A stretch of DNA of 64,000 nt from Streptomyces sp. V1I1 (GTDB lineage: Bacteria; Actinomycetota; Actinomycetes; Streptomycetales; Streptomycetaceae). The position numbers and the translations under genes were made by a program. The notes beneath the pieces were generated by a model. The model searched no databases and was not told the DNA's origin. It saw nothing but the letters and a program-made list of their open reading frames with translations. Below, piece by piece: positions 53,839 through 61,791 of this stretch. The stretch spans positions 2,908,501 to 2,972,500 of the forward strand of contig NZ_JAUSZH010000001.1 in NCBI RefSeq assembly GCF_030817355.1, in the 5' to 3' direction. How positions within the stretch are numbered: position 1 is the stretch's first letter; every line of letters begins with the position of its first letter.

Positions 53839-54648
53839 TCAGAAACCAGACACCACAAGGCCGCCGAGCAGCAGTCCCGCAAGCGCCCCCACGATCATGA
53901 AAGGCCCGAACGGGATCGCGGTCTTTCGGCCGGCGCGACGCAGGACGATGAGCCCGAGCCCGTAGACCGAGCCGAGCAGAAAGCCGGCGAAGGCACCGGT
54001 GAAGAGCACCGCCCAGCCGTACCAACCGAGGACGACGCCCAGCGAGAGGGCGAGTTTGACGTCGCCGAAGCCCATGCCGTTGGGGTGGATGAGGAAGAGC
54101 ACGAAGTAGGCGGCGCCGAGGACGAGTCCGCCGAGCAGCGCCGTGGGCCAGGAGCCCGCGGCGCCGGGAAGCAGCGCGGCGAGCCCGAGGAGCGCGGCGG
54201 CCGCGGCAGCGAGCGGGAGGGTCAGCTGGTCGGGCAGCCGGTGGACATTGCGGTCGACGAGGGCGAGCAGTACGGCGAAGGGCGTGAGGAGCAGCCAGAC
54301 GGCGAGCTCGGGGCGCGGTCCGGTGGCGGCGGCGAGGGCGGCGCAGCTGAGGGCGGTGACGAGGGGGACAAGGGGGGCGGGACGCGGTGTGGGCGCTTCG
54401 GTGTCGCGGGGTGCCGCGGTCCGGGCCGTCTTCCGGGCCGTCTTGCGGACCGGAACGGCCGCGGCGCAGTCCGCACAACGCGCGCCGCCCAGCCAGCCCC
54501 GCGCGGGCCCCGTGAACGCGTGCCCGGCGGGGCAGCTCTCGCGCCACGCCTGCTCAGGCTCGACGGAGAGCCGGTACACGGCGCGCGGGACGAGCAGCCC
54601 CGTGGCGGCGCCCCAGAGGGCGGCGACGGCGATCAGCGTGGCGTACAC
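53839..54648 (-). CDS. Type IV/Flp prepilin peptidase (A24 family)
   Basis: This integral membrane aspartyl peptidase cleaves pilin leaders. It has six to seven helices, a cytoplasmic Cys-rich loop (CPAG...CADC), and the two catalytic Asp in 'LALVDRNVHRLPDQLT' and 'NGMGFGDVKLALSLG' (GxGD). An ATG at 54684 would give 281 residues, but it lies inside a promoter palindrome. The -10 element TACGCT at 54656-54661 is 7 nt before GTG 54648, so the leaderless GTG start (269 residues) is preferred. It probably processes the Flp pilin and the pilin-toxin encoded at 56.7-62.7 kb. Confidence 0.9.
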   Translation of the reverse strand: MYATLIAVAALWGAATGLLVPRAVYRLSVEPEQAWRESCPAGHAFTGPARGWLGGARCADCAAAVPVRKTARKTARTAAPRDTEAPTPRPAPLVPLVTALSCAALAAATGPRPELAVWLLLTPFAVLLALVDRNVHRLPDQLTLPLAAAAAALLGLAALLPGAAGSWPTALLGGLVLGAAYFVLFLIHPNGMGFGDVKLALSLGVVLGWYGWAVLFTGAFAGFLLGSVYGLGLIVLRRAGRKTAIPFGPFMIVGALAGLLLGGLVVSGF

Positions 54649-54655
54649 GGCAGCG

Positions 54656-54699
54656 AGCGTAAGCGGCGCCTGGGGCACGGTCATGGGCCCGGGGGCCCA
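54656..54699 (-). promoter_or_regulatory. Promoter with 7-2-7 operator, prepilin peptidase
   Basis: TGGGCCC-CC-GGGCCCA (54684-54699, minus strand) is followed by 22 nt, the -10 TACGCT (54656-54661) and, 7 nt on, the GTG start. A weaker site lies at 54705-54720, 21 bp further out (two helical turns). This is one of five promoters with the same layout. Confidence 0.75.
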
Positions 54700-54761
54700 C
54701 TTTCGGGCACCAGGGGCCCAGAACCGTAGCGGCCGGCCAACTACCGCTACCGTCTTCGTCC

Positions 54762-55154
54762 ATGAGGAAATGGCGCAATGGGGTGGGCACGATGACCGTC
54801 CCGGGACAGGTCGACGCCGCGGACACGGACACGGACACGGCAGTGAAGGTGGAAATCGCCGCGTCGTACAAGGCGAGGCGGCGCGGCCTGCTGGGGCGGG
54901 ACGGGATCGACGGCGCGATCATGCTCACGCCGTGCAATAGCGTTCACACCTTCCGGATGCGGTTCACGATCGATGTGGCCTATCTGGACAAGGAGTTGAA
55001 GGTCGTGGACGTGCGGACGATGGAGCCGGGGCGGCTCGGGATGGTCCGCTTCCGGGGGCGTCATGTGCTGGAGGCGGAGGCCGGCGCCATGGCGGAGTGG
55101 GGGCTGCGGCCAGGTGTCCGGGTGGCGATCGAGGCTGCGTCGCACGCGGATTAG
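54762..55154 (+). CDS. DUF192 domain-containing protein
   Basis: The 130-residue protein has the DUF192 core: 'EIAASYKARRRGLLGRDGIDGAIMLTPCNSVHTFRMRFTIDVAYLDKELKVVDVRTMEPGRLG' and 'HVLEAEAGAMAEWGLRPGVRVAI'. The N-terminus contains a DTDTDT run from a (GACACG) triplet repeat. DUF192 genes commonly accompany Tad-pilus clusters in actinobacteria. It is divergent from the prepilin peptidase, sharing the intergenic operator region. ATG at 54792 is an alternative start. Confidence 0.85.
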   Translation: MRKWRNGVGTMTVPGQVDAADTDTDTAVKVEIAASYKARRRGLLGRDGIDGAIMLTPCNSVHTFRMRFTIDVAYLDKELKVVDVRTMEPGRLGMVRFRGRHVLEAEAGAMAEWGLRPGVRVAIEAASHAD

Positions 55155-55155
55155 T

Positions 55156-55325
55156 ACTGCAACCGGACTCGCCCTTCGGGCTCCGTCGGCGACTCCGCGG
55201 TGTCCGGCCAAGAGACGCGAACCGCCTCGCCGGCGCCGCACCAACGGAGCACTACGCCCCGTCATGCAAGGGCGGGTGTCCGACCTACCCTGACCTGCGG
55301 CGATTCCCGGAGTGTGGTTGCAGTA
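55156..55325. repeat. Imperfect 16-bp inverted repeats about 140 bp apart
   Basis: TACTGCAACCGGACTC (55156-55171) and GAGTGTGGTTGCAGTA (55310-55325) match at 14 of 16 positions as an inverted pair. The enclosed sequence has no convincing gene. It could be a small non-autonomous element or a long-range transcript fold. Confidence 0.45.
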
Positions 55326-55334
55326 TTGGCGGCC

Positions 55335-56129
55335 TTAGGGAAGCTTCCCCGACTGCCTCCGGATGAGCTCAGACGGGACCTCGGGCGTGGTCTCGTCGAT
55401 GAAGTTGGCCGTGTAGAACGTGACGAGGCTCGCTCCCCGTCGTACGACATAGAACACGAGCGGCACCTTGTCACCTTCGACCGCGCCCGTCACCTGGTAG
55501 GCGATCGACTCGTCGCCGGCCTTCGGGGTGGGGAGCTTCTTCGCCTCGGAGTAGGTCGACACCCCGTCCCCGCCGTGAGTGGTGAATCCACCGGCGCAGG
55601 CGTCCACGGCAGCTCGTAGGGACGTGATGACCTGCTGTGCTCCCCCGTCCGCGTGGGAGGTGAGAATCAGGGTGACCACGGTCTGGGTCTCCTCGCCCTC
55701 CTCTGTCGAGTCGACCGCCGTGCGGTACACGGTGGCGGCGGCAGCGGGCTCAGGCGCTCCGTTGATCACGGCGGCGAGCGGCTCACAGGCAGGCTTGTCC
55801 GACTTTTCCGTGCCGGGTCCCTCGCCGCCCTGCATCGGGGTGACGTCGAAGCCTGCCACTTCTCCGCTGACCAGCGCCGCCTTCGTCAGTTCGGCCTTGG
55901 TCAGGGTCTTGCCGCTGCTCGGCTTCTCGGGGACGGGCGGCGCGGTGGACTCGGACGGCGGCGAGGCGTCCGTCGCGGGGTCGGACGGGGCCGCGGACGT
56001 CTTGGCGGGCTTGCCGTCGCCCTTGCCCTTGTCGTCGCCCTCGCAGGCGGTAGCCGTTACGATCGCGAGCGCGGCGGCGGCAACGGCCGTCACGACGCGC
56101 CGCGTGGTACTCCGGGTCCCCGTGCTCAT
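55335..56129 (-). CDS. Lipoprotein of unknown function
   Basis: The 264-residue exported lipoprotein has signal 'RRVVTAVAAAALAIVTATAC' with lipobox T-A-T-A-C, then a Lys/Asp/Pro-rich spacer and an outer domain with 'TLTKAELTKAALVSGEVAGFDVTPMQGG' and 'DKPACEPLAAVINGA', resembling PknH/LpqN-type sensor lipoproteins. ATG at 56129 lies 26 nt beyond the expected transcription start of a 7-2-7 promoter, so it belongs to the pilus/toxin regulon. Confidence 0.85.
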   Translation of the reverse strand: MSTGTRSTTRRVVTAVAAAALAIVTATACEGDDKGKGDGKPAKTSAAPSDPATDASPPSESTAPPVPEKPSSGKTLTKAELTKAALVSGEVAGFDVTPMQGGEGPGTEKSDKPACEPLAAVINGAPEPAAAATVYRTAVDSTEEGEETQTVVTLILTSHADGGAQQVITSLRAAVDACAGGFTTHGGDGVSTYSEAKKLPTPKAGDESIAYQVTGAVEGDKVPLVFYVVRRGASLVTFYTANFIDETTPEVPSELIRRQSGKLP

Positions 56130-56161
56130 CCCGTTCCCATCTGATCGCGTTTGTGCGTCGC

Positions 56162-56206
56162 ACGCTAGCAACGGTGCTCCCGGCGGCGCATGGGTCCACG
56201 GGCCCA
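56162..56206 (-). promoter_or_regulatory. Promoter with 7-2-7 operator, lipoprotein gene
   Basis: TGGGCCC-GT-GGACCCA (56191-56206, one mismatch), then 23 nt, then the -10 TAGCGT (56162-56167). The octamer CTAGCGTG is shared with the pilin-toxin promoter. Confidence 0.75.
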
Positions 56207-56210
56207 TTCC

Positions 56211-56729
56211 TCACGCGCCGTTCGGCGCGCCCGGAACCAGCGTTTCCCGCACGGTGTCACTGCCGTACTCCTCCACCCAGCGGGCCTCGTCCGCCCTGTT
56301 GCCCATGCGGATGCCGAACGTCCACGCCGGGTCGAGGAAGAGGGTGTGTCCGCCCTCGAAGTCGAGTGCGAGGCCAATGGTGGTTCCGGCGTCTCCCCCG
56401 TACCCGCGCAGTTCCGTGCAGCTCAGCTCGTCCCGTCCGTCGCCGAACAGCTGCTCACCGCACGAGGCCAGGACGACCTCGTCCTCCGCCTCGGCGAGCA
56501 GGTCGACATCGGCCCACCCGGCGGCCGTGACCGGGCGGGCGGCCAAGTGGCCGAACTGCCCTTCGGACGCGAGCCGAATCAGGCCCTGGTCCAGTCGCAG
56601 CCAGAGGACCAGTGGCTGCGGGCGGAATTCAGGGACGTCGTCGTCCCGGTCGATCCACCCCGGGACGAGGACGTCACGGACACGGCGCCCCGTGAGCATC
56701 TCAGCGACCTGCCGCGCCACGCTGCTCAT
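56211..56729 (-). CDS. Probable immunity protein for the pilin-HINT toxin
   Basis: This 172-residue acidic soluble protein has no signal or membrane segment: 'ARQVAEMLTGRRVRDVLVPGWIDRDDDVPEFRPQPLVLWLRLDQG', 'ELSCTELRGYGGDAGTTIGLALDFEGGHTLFLDPAWTFGIRMG'. I do not recognise the family. It follows the toxin-like gene by 3 bp on the same strand, the standard position and size for a cognate immunity gene of polymorphic toxins. This is inference from context only. Confidence 0.6.
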   Translation of the reverse strand: MSSVARQVAEMLTGRRVRDVLVPGWIDRDDDVPEFRPQPLVLWLRLDQGLIRLASEGQFGHLAARPVTAAGWADVDLLAEAEDEVVLASCGEQLFGDGRDELSCTELRGYGGDAGTTIGLALDFEGGHTLFLDPAWTFGIRMGNRADEARWVEEYGSDTVRETLVPGAPNGA

Positions 56730-56732
56730 GGG

Positions 56733-58361
56733 TCAGCCCTTCTTCTTCGGCACCTTTTTGGTGATCTCGATCCCGGTGTCCATGCCCTCGCCGGACTTGA
56801 GGGCAGTCCAGAAGTCACCGTTCTCCCTCAGGACGACCGTCACGCCCTTGCCACGATAGATCAGGCCCTCCGGCTCGCCCTTCTTCAGCGTGCCCTTGCC
56901 GACAAGTTCGAACGTGCCGTCCTTGATCGCGTTCGCGATGTCCTCCCGGAACCGCGGGCCGTCCTCCTTGAGCTTCTTGTACTTGGTGCCCAGCGCGTCC
57001 TCGACGAGCTTCTTGTGGCGCAGGAAGTGGTCCTTGAACTTCTTGGCGTCGCCTTCACCGACATCCGGCTTCCTCGCCGCCTCGACCTCACCGTCCGACA
57101 TGTCGCAGTCGTTGTTGTGCACGAGGGCATTGGCCCCGCCCACGCCGACGAAGTAGGTGTGCACTCCTTCGACGGCGAGGTCGTGCGTCGTCTGCCGCTG
57201 CACATAGTGGCGGGCGGTCAGGACCTGCAGGCTGCTGCCAATGTCCGTACGCAGTCGCGCGCCGCGCCGGATATCGCCGGCGTCCGCCCAGCGGCGCTCG
57301 TCGGTGAGCCAGAAGGGGTGCGTGTCCGTGGCCGTGACGAGCGCCGTACCGGACGGAGTCCGCACCGTCAGCCGGGTGAACTCCTTGTCGTCGTACGTCG
57401 TGAACGTCCGCGTGACCTGTCGCCCGCCGGCCACCCCTGTCCCAGGGTCGGCCGCCTCCACCCGCATACCCTCGCGTACGGTCTCGATCGGGACCCGGCG
57501 CCCGTCAGCGAGGAGGACGAGCGTGCCCGGCAGGAAGCTGTGCCGGACGGGGCAGGTCGTCGGCTTGTCGTCCGGTTTCTTCTCATCCGGTTTCTTCTGG
57601 TTGGGGTCGTACTTCTTCTTCGCGTCCTCGAGCGCCTTCTCGGCGTCCTTGACTTTCTTGCGGTTCTTGATCAGCCCCTTGAGGCCGTCGTACAGGTCGC
57701 CGCCGTGCTTCTTGAGCTTCTTGACGAGCTCCACGGCCTTTTTCCACTTCCACGGCGCCCCGTACTTCGCGGCCAGCTTGCCGACCGCGCCACCGACCAG
57801 ACTCAGCAGCACATTGACGAGCGTTTCGGTGCACGCCCCCATGTCGCCCTTGGTGACACAGTCGAGGGCGTCCGTGATGCCGAGCTCATCGGCCAGGATC
57901 TTCGCCAGCTCCTTGGCTGCCTCGATCGCCTTGTCCCGGTCCGCCTTTTCCGCGTCCTGCGCATCCTGAAGGTCCTTCAGGGCTTTCTCGTACGCGATCT
58001 GTTCCGGTGACTTCGGTGTTCCCGTGTTGTCGTTGACCGGCTGGTCGCCGCCGGGATCGTCGTCACCGGTCGCCCGGTCGTCCTGCGCCTCGGGCTGCCC
58101 GCCTCCGCCGCATTCGCCCCCGCCGGTGACGCGGCAGACCTGGTTGCTGATCCCCTCCGCCAGCGTCGGCCCGACGCCGGTACCCACGAGAGCGCCGACG
58201 ATCGCCGCCACAACAACCACCAGGCCGACGTACTCGATCGCGGTCTGGCCCCGATCGCACCGGTGGCGCTTGCGCAGTCCGAGCAAGCGCGCATCGGTCC
58301 GCGGAGTGAGGGCCCGCAGTAACCGGCGGCCCTCTCGGCGTACATCCCCCAGAACAGACAT
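56733..58361 (-). CDS. Polymorphic toxin with Flp-pilin-type leader, HINT domain and C-terminal toxin domain
   Basis: The 542-residue protein has a basic leader ending Gly38, then 'QTAIEYVGLVVVVAAIVGALVG' in pieces: a Flp prepilin site (G|xxxxEY, Glu at +5, Tyr at +6) and hydrophobic helix. A long Lys/Glu/Asp-rich linker (about 90-268) follows. A HINT domain (about 274-417) has 'SFLPGTLVLLADGRRVPIE', 'VTATDTHPFWLTDERRW', 'LAVEGVHTYFVG' and 'NALVHNN'. The last 125 residues contain 'FKDHFLRHKKLVEDALG' and 'EGLIYRGKGVTVVLRENGDFW', like nuclease-type toxin tips. ATG at 58361 is 6 nt after TAGCGT, so it is leaderless. Delivery by the Tad system is inferred. Confidence 0.8.
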   Translation of the reverse strand: MSVLGDVRREGRRLLRALTPRTDARLLGLRKRHRCDRGQTAIEYVGLVVVVAAIVGALVGTGVGPTLAEGISNQVCRVTGGGECGGGGQPEAQDDRATGDDDPGGDQPVNDNTGTPKSPEQIAYEKALKDLQDAQDAEKADRDKAIEAAKELAKILADELGITDALDCVTKGDMGACTETLVNVLLSLVGGAVGKLAAKYGAPWKWKKAVELVKKLKKHGGDLYDGLKGLIKNRKKVKDAEKALEDAKKKYDPNQKKPDEKKPDDKPTTCPVRHSFLPGTLVLLADGRRVPIETVREGMRVEAADPGTGVAGGRQVTRTFTTYDDKEFTRLTVRTPSGTALVTATDTHPFWLTDERRWADAGDIRRGARLRTDIGSSLQVLTARHYVQRQTTHDLAVEGVHTYFVGVGGANALVHNNDCDMSDGEVEAARKPDVGEGDAKKFKDHFLRHKKLVEDALGTKYKKLKEDGPRFREDIANAIKDGTFELVGKGTLKKGEPEGLIYRGKGVTVVLRENGDFWTALKSGEGMDTGIEITKKVPKKKG

Positions 58362-58367
58362 GACGCC

Positions 58368-58411
58368 ACGCTAGGTGTGATCGGGGCACCCGTCATGGGC
58401 CCCCGGGCCCA
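58368..58411 (-). promoter_or_regulatory. Promoter with perfect 7-2-7 operator, pilin-toxin gene
   Basis: TGGGCCC-GG-GGGCCCA (58396-58411) is a perfect palindrome. It is followed by TGACGG (-35-like), 22 nt in all to the -10 TAGCGT (58368-58373), then 6 nt to the ATG of the toxin gene. Confidence 0.8.
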
Positions 58412-58429
58412 ACACCGGGCTCAACTCCC

Positions 58430-58887
58430 CTACGGCAGCGGGCCTCTCACTGCTGTGATGAACCGACCCGGCCCCGGCAGCATGCCGTCCGCGAGCAGTT
58501 CCTGCAGGTACTCGCTCATCCAGGCCTGCCGGTATGTGCCGTCCAGCAGGCCCACCTCCTCCGCCTCCTGCTTCCCGATGAGCCGGAGTCCGCCCGTCTC
58601 CACCGTCTCCGCCGCGCCGAACTCGCCGAGGTCGATGCCGGGGAAGTCGAGCTCCGTCCCGTGGTAGATCTCCGGTCCGCCGGGAAACAGCCCGAGCAGC
58701 CGCCCGTCGTGCCGCGCTCCGCCTGCCTTGCGGGCGCCCTTCAGCGGGCCACCATGAGCGGCTGAGGCATGGACCGGCGAGGAGTATCATGGACCTGCCA
58801 CAAGCCACCAGACCATGGGACGCCATCAGAGAATGACATGACTGGCCTCAACCCCCGGAACGGAAACGGCCGTTCCTGGTGGCGCAC
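58430..58887 (-). pseudogene. Frameshifted gene of unknown family under a 7-2-7 promoter
   Basis: GTG at 58887 opens 'MRHQERPFPFRGLRPVMSF', continuing to 'PLMVAR' and a stop at 58741. The adjoining frame, without a start, carries 'LKGARKAGGARHDGRLLGLFPGG', 'EIYHGTELDFPGIDLGEFGAAETVETGG', and 'GPGRFITAVRGPLP' to a stop at 58430. One extra C in CCCGCTGAAG joins them as one protein of about 152 residues. It lies directly upstream of the toxin gene and has the shared promoter, so it may be a decayed toxin-system component. No family is recognised. Confidence 0.55.
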
Positions 58888-58908
58888 GGCGCCCCACCCC
58901 GGCGATGA

Positions 58909-58952
58909 ATCGTACGGGGAGCGAACGGACGCGCCATGGGCCTCAGGGCCCA
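58909..58952 (-). promoter_or_regulatory. Promoter with 7-2-7 operator, frameshifted gene
   Basis: TGGGCCC-TG-AGGCCCA (58937-58952), then 22 nt, then the -10 TACGAT (58909-58914); the GTG of the frameshifted gene is 21 nt beyond. Confidence 0.7.
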
Positions 58953-59127
58953 AACCCGGACCCAAGTCCCGTCCTTGACGCGCGCCGGTGAGGTCGCAGT
59001 AACGCTGAGGGCGGGGTCTGGCGAGCAGTGAGTGCCCCACCGATGGTCAAGCCCGCATACCTGCGGGCTTCAGCGAGGCAGGACAGGGTCAACTTCCTTG
59101 CGACGGGCGAGCCACTCAGGCGCGGAG

Positions 59128-60417
59128 TCAGCCGCTTCCCGGAACCCGCCAAGGCGTTGTCCTGGCCGTGGCGGCCCTGCGGTGCGCGACGAGCGTCCAC
59201 ATACCGAGGCTCAGCAGCAGGAATGTCCCGATACCGATCCCGGTGAAACCGATCGTCCGCATTGCCAGGCTCTCATCGCCTCCCCGAACCGCTTCCTTGT
59301 CTGCGTCCGAGATGCCGAATCCGGCCTTGACCGCATCCCCGTCGTACTCGGGTCCCGACTGCTCATCACCCTCGACAGACACGCTCAACGTCATGGGCAC
59401 GCTTTGGGCGACTTGGCGGTCAAGGGTGAGCTGCACGTAGTACCAGCCGGAGAAGCGCAGGGCACTCACCGCCTCGGGCTTCGCCGCGAATCGATTGGAG
59501 AAGGCTACTGGGGCCGTGCCGAGTTCGAGTGCCGACGGCTTGCCGGAATACTGGGTCTGCACACTGTCCGCCAACCCTCGGGCGGTGTTGTAGAGCTCCA
59601 TCCTGACGCCGTCGACAACAAAGGGCTGCTGGCCAGTCCCGGCATTGGCCATCTCCGCATCGACGAAGAGTTGCTGTCCCCAGCCGACAGGAACCTTGTA
59701 GAAGCGGCTCTCGCCAGGGCGGACCTCGTCCTTCCAGGCACCGTCCCCCACTGGTGCCGCATCGTTGAAGCCGGTGCCCCCAGTGACAGGCTTTGCCGCT
59801 GACTTCGGCGGCACCGGTGCCTGCGAGCTCCACTTCGTCGGTGCCTCCGGCGCCACCGCATCCGCCTTGAGGCCCGGCTCTGACATGTACTTCAGCTCAA
59901 TCGGCCACGCTTGGGAGTCGGAGTTGGCCGAGCCGACCCGCTCCACCGTGTAAAGGTATTCCCCTGCACTCTGGCAAGGCCCGTTCGCTTGGATGCGGCG
60001 AGTGCCATACCCCGCAATCGGACGGGCCGTGTTGCTTGCGAACACGACGAGATCCCCGGAACTGCATTCCGTGCCGTCTGGGGACTCCAAAGAAACGCGG
60101 ATTCCGTCCATAAGGCCGACCTTGACCTCAGGGGGCGGCGCGAGCACCGTCGAGACGAAGGCATTGGATTTCGCGTCCAGTTTCACCCTGTAGTACTTCT
60201 TGTCGCCCGCAGTGAGGGTATCGGTGTAGGTACCCGGGTCAAGTACCGGCCCGTCGGTGCTTGAGCCCGTACCGTGGACCGGTCTGGAATCCTCGCCCAT
60301 TCTGTACTCGGGGACGTCGCCGGATGGGTCCTGGGAGGCCGCCCCCGCGACGCTGGGAACCAGCATGAGTACACACAGGGCTGTCATGGCGACGACACCG
60401 GCGCCGCTCCTTGCCAT
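59128..60417 (-). CDS. Secreted protein with C-terminal membrane anchor, in the pilus cluster
   Basis: The 429-residue protein has a signal peptide ('GAGVVAMTALCVLMLVPSVAGAA'), two similar extracytoplasmic halves ('GTYTDTLTAGDKKYYRVKLDAKSNAFVSTVLAPP' and 'GAWKDEVRPGESRFYKVPVGWGQQLFVDAEMAN') and a final helix ('TIGFTGIGIGTFLLLSLGMWTLVAHRR') with a basic tail. The paired halves resemble pre-peptidase-type beta domains. ATG at 60417 follows GGAGGAG. In a collinear series with the OmpA-domain protein; a surface component of the Tad apparatus is inferred. Confidence 0.85.
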   Translation of the reverse strand: MARSGAGVVAMTALCVLMLVPSVAGAASQDPSGDVPEYRMGEDSRPVHGTGSSTDGPVLDPGTYTDTLTAGDKKYYRVKLDAKSNAFVSTVLAPPPEVKVGLMDGIRVSLESPDGTECSSGDLVVFASNTARPIAGYGTRRIQANGPCQSAGEYLYTVERVGSANSDSQAWPIELKYMSEPGLKADAVAPEAPTKWSSQAPVPPKSAAKPVTGGTGFNDAAPVGDGAWKDEVRPGESRFYKVPVGWGQQLFVDAEMANAGTGQQPFVVDGVRMELYNTARGLADSVQTQYSGKPSALELGTAPVAFSNRFAAKPEAVSALRFSGWYYVQLTLDRQVAQSVPMTLSVSVEGDEQSGPEYDGDAVKAGFGISDADKEAVRGGDESLAMRTIGFTGIGIGTFLLLSLGMWTLVAHRRAATARTTPWRVPGSG

Positions 60418-60524
60418 CGCTCAGCTCCTCCGGCTTGACGGCGGGGTTCCGCCCTCTGTCGCCACAATGAAGAGAGCGGCCCGCAGTCTTCCACGGGTCA
60501 CTCCGTCGGGACCAGGACCGACTC

Positions 60525-61178
60525 TCAGTTGCCGGCTCCGCGCGGGAAGGAAATCTCGACCCGGCGGTTCTTCTTGCGGCCCTCTTCAGTGCTGTTGCTG
60601 GCGATGGGGTAGTCCTCGCTGTATCCACGGATCTCGAACGTCATACCCGGATCGAGAGTCGTGGCCAGCTGCTGCTGTACGGCATCGGCGCGCTGCTTGG
60701 ACAGCGCCTTGCCGTGCTCGTACGAGCCGAGGTTGTCGGTGAAGCCGAAGACCCGGATCTTCTTCGCCCCCTGCTTGTTGATCTCGTCGGCGATGGCCTT
60801 GATACGGGCGTTCGCCTTGGCGTTCAGCTCAGCGCTGTCCTTGCCGAAGAGGACCTCGGCTTGGAGCGCGAACGTGATGTCAATGTTGGTGTCCTCGCGG
60901 CGTTCCTCGCCGCCCAAGTCTTCGACAACCGACTTGATGTCGAGGACCTTGGCTGGCGCCAAGGTCGCGCCGTCGACCATCTTGAGCCCCGGGGAGCTCC
61001 CGTCGACTTCCACGGGTGGCGCAGCGCCCGTTGTGGAGCCGGGCGGGTCGTCGGCGAACGCGGTGCCCGCAGTCGCGGCGGTGAGCGTCGATGCTCCGAT
61101 GAGCGCAGCCGTCAGGATGGCCACGGAGCGGCGGCGGGACTTGAGGACGAGATGAGTTGTCGTCATGGTGGCACTCAC
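60525..61178 (-). CDS. OmpA-domain peptidoglycan-binding exported protein
   Basis: The 217-residue protein has a signal peptide ('SVAILTAALIGASTLTAATAGTAFA') and a C-terminal OmpA/MotB domain: 'ITFALQAEVLFGKDSAELNAKANARIKAIADEI', 'IRVFGFTDNLGSYEHGKALSKQRADAVQQQL' and 'NRRVEISF', with the Asp and Arg that grip diaminopimelate. In an organism without an outer membrane it would anchor to the wall, plausibly fastening the pilus machine. GTG at 61178 overlaps the upstream stop (GTGA); ATG at 61166 is an alternative. Confidence 0.92.
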   Translation of the reverse strand: MSATMTTTHLVLKSRRRSVAILTAALIGASTLTAATAGTAFADDPPGSTTGAAPPVEVDGSSPGLKMVDGATLAPAKVLDIKSVVEDLGGEERREDTNIDITFALQAEVLFGKDSAELNAKANARIKAIADEINKQGAKKIRVFGFTDNLGSYEHGKALSKQRADAVQQQLATTLDPGMTFEIRGYSEDYPIASNSTEEGRKKNRRVEISFPRGAGN

Positions 61179-61759
61179 TTGGTCAGCTTGATGATCGCTG
61201 GCCCGAACGTCGGCAGTGAAAAGGAAACCTCCGCCGTGTTTGCCGGAGGCGCGGGAAACTGAACGAAGACCTCTTCGCTGGCGTCGGCTTGGAGGCTCGA
61301 CAGCCCGCTCGTAGCCAGCGGACGACCCTCGGTGTCACGCAACACGTAGTACCGCTTCTTGCCGACTGGATCCACGAGAGTGGCGCCGCCCAGCGAGGTG
61401 CCGTGCTTAACAATCTCGGTCTCATTGCCGCTGAGCTGGGGCGGGAGGAAGACGGCCTTGTCCGATGTGTTCTTGAGCTGGCCGTTGACGGTGAGGAAGC
61501 CGCCAGCGTCGCGCTCGGCGGAGTTCAGGGTGAGTTCCAGCCCGGATTGCCCCTTGAGCAAAGCCAGAGTCTCCTGGGGTTCACCCGACTGCTTCCCCTT
61601 GTCGGTTCCGCTGCTCTCGGAGGCGGCAGGTGTCGTCCCGGAGGCCTCCTTTTTCGGCTTCTCATCCCCACCGCAACCGGCCACGGCAAGGGCCAAGCAG
61701 GCCGCGATCGCGGCTGCGGCCGTCCTCCTCCGTGCCTTCGTCGTGTATCGAATGCTCAT
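61175..61759 (-). CDS. Lipoprotein of the pilus cluster
   Basis: The 194-residue lipoprotein has signal 'RRTAAAAIAACLALAVAGCGGDE' with lipobox V-A-G-C, a Ser/Lys/Glu spacer and a beta-rich domain ('SGLELTLNSAERDAGGFLTVNGQLKNTSDKAVFLPPQLSGNETE...KRYYVLRDTEGRPL'). The domain recalls DUF4352-like immunoglobulin-fold lipoproteins. ATG at 61759 follows AAAGGAC. It overlaps the next gene by four bases. Confidence 0.87.
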   Translation of the reverse strand: MSIRYTTKARRRTAAAAIAACLALAVAGCGGDEKPKKEASGTTPAASESSGTDKGKQSGEPQETLALLKGQSGLELTLNSAERDAGGFLTVNGQLKNTSDKAVFLPPQLSGNETEIVKHGTSLGGATLVDPVGKKRYYVLRDTEGRPLATSGLSSLQADASEEVFVQFPAPPANTAEVSFSLPTFGPAIIKLTK

Positions 61760-61791
61760 GAACAGTGCGTCCTTTGTTCGTCGTTCGCTTG

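Noticed and set aside
58838..58978. Short plus-strand ORF opposite the frameshifted gene
   Set aside because: It crosses the 7-2-7 promoter of the opposite strand and its codon use is less Streptomyces-like.
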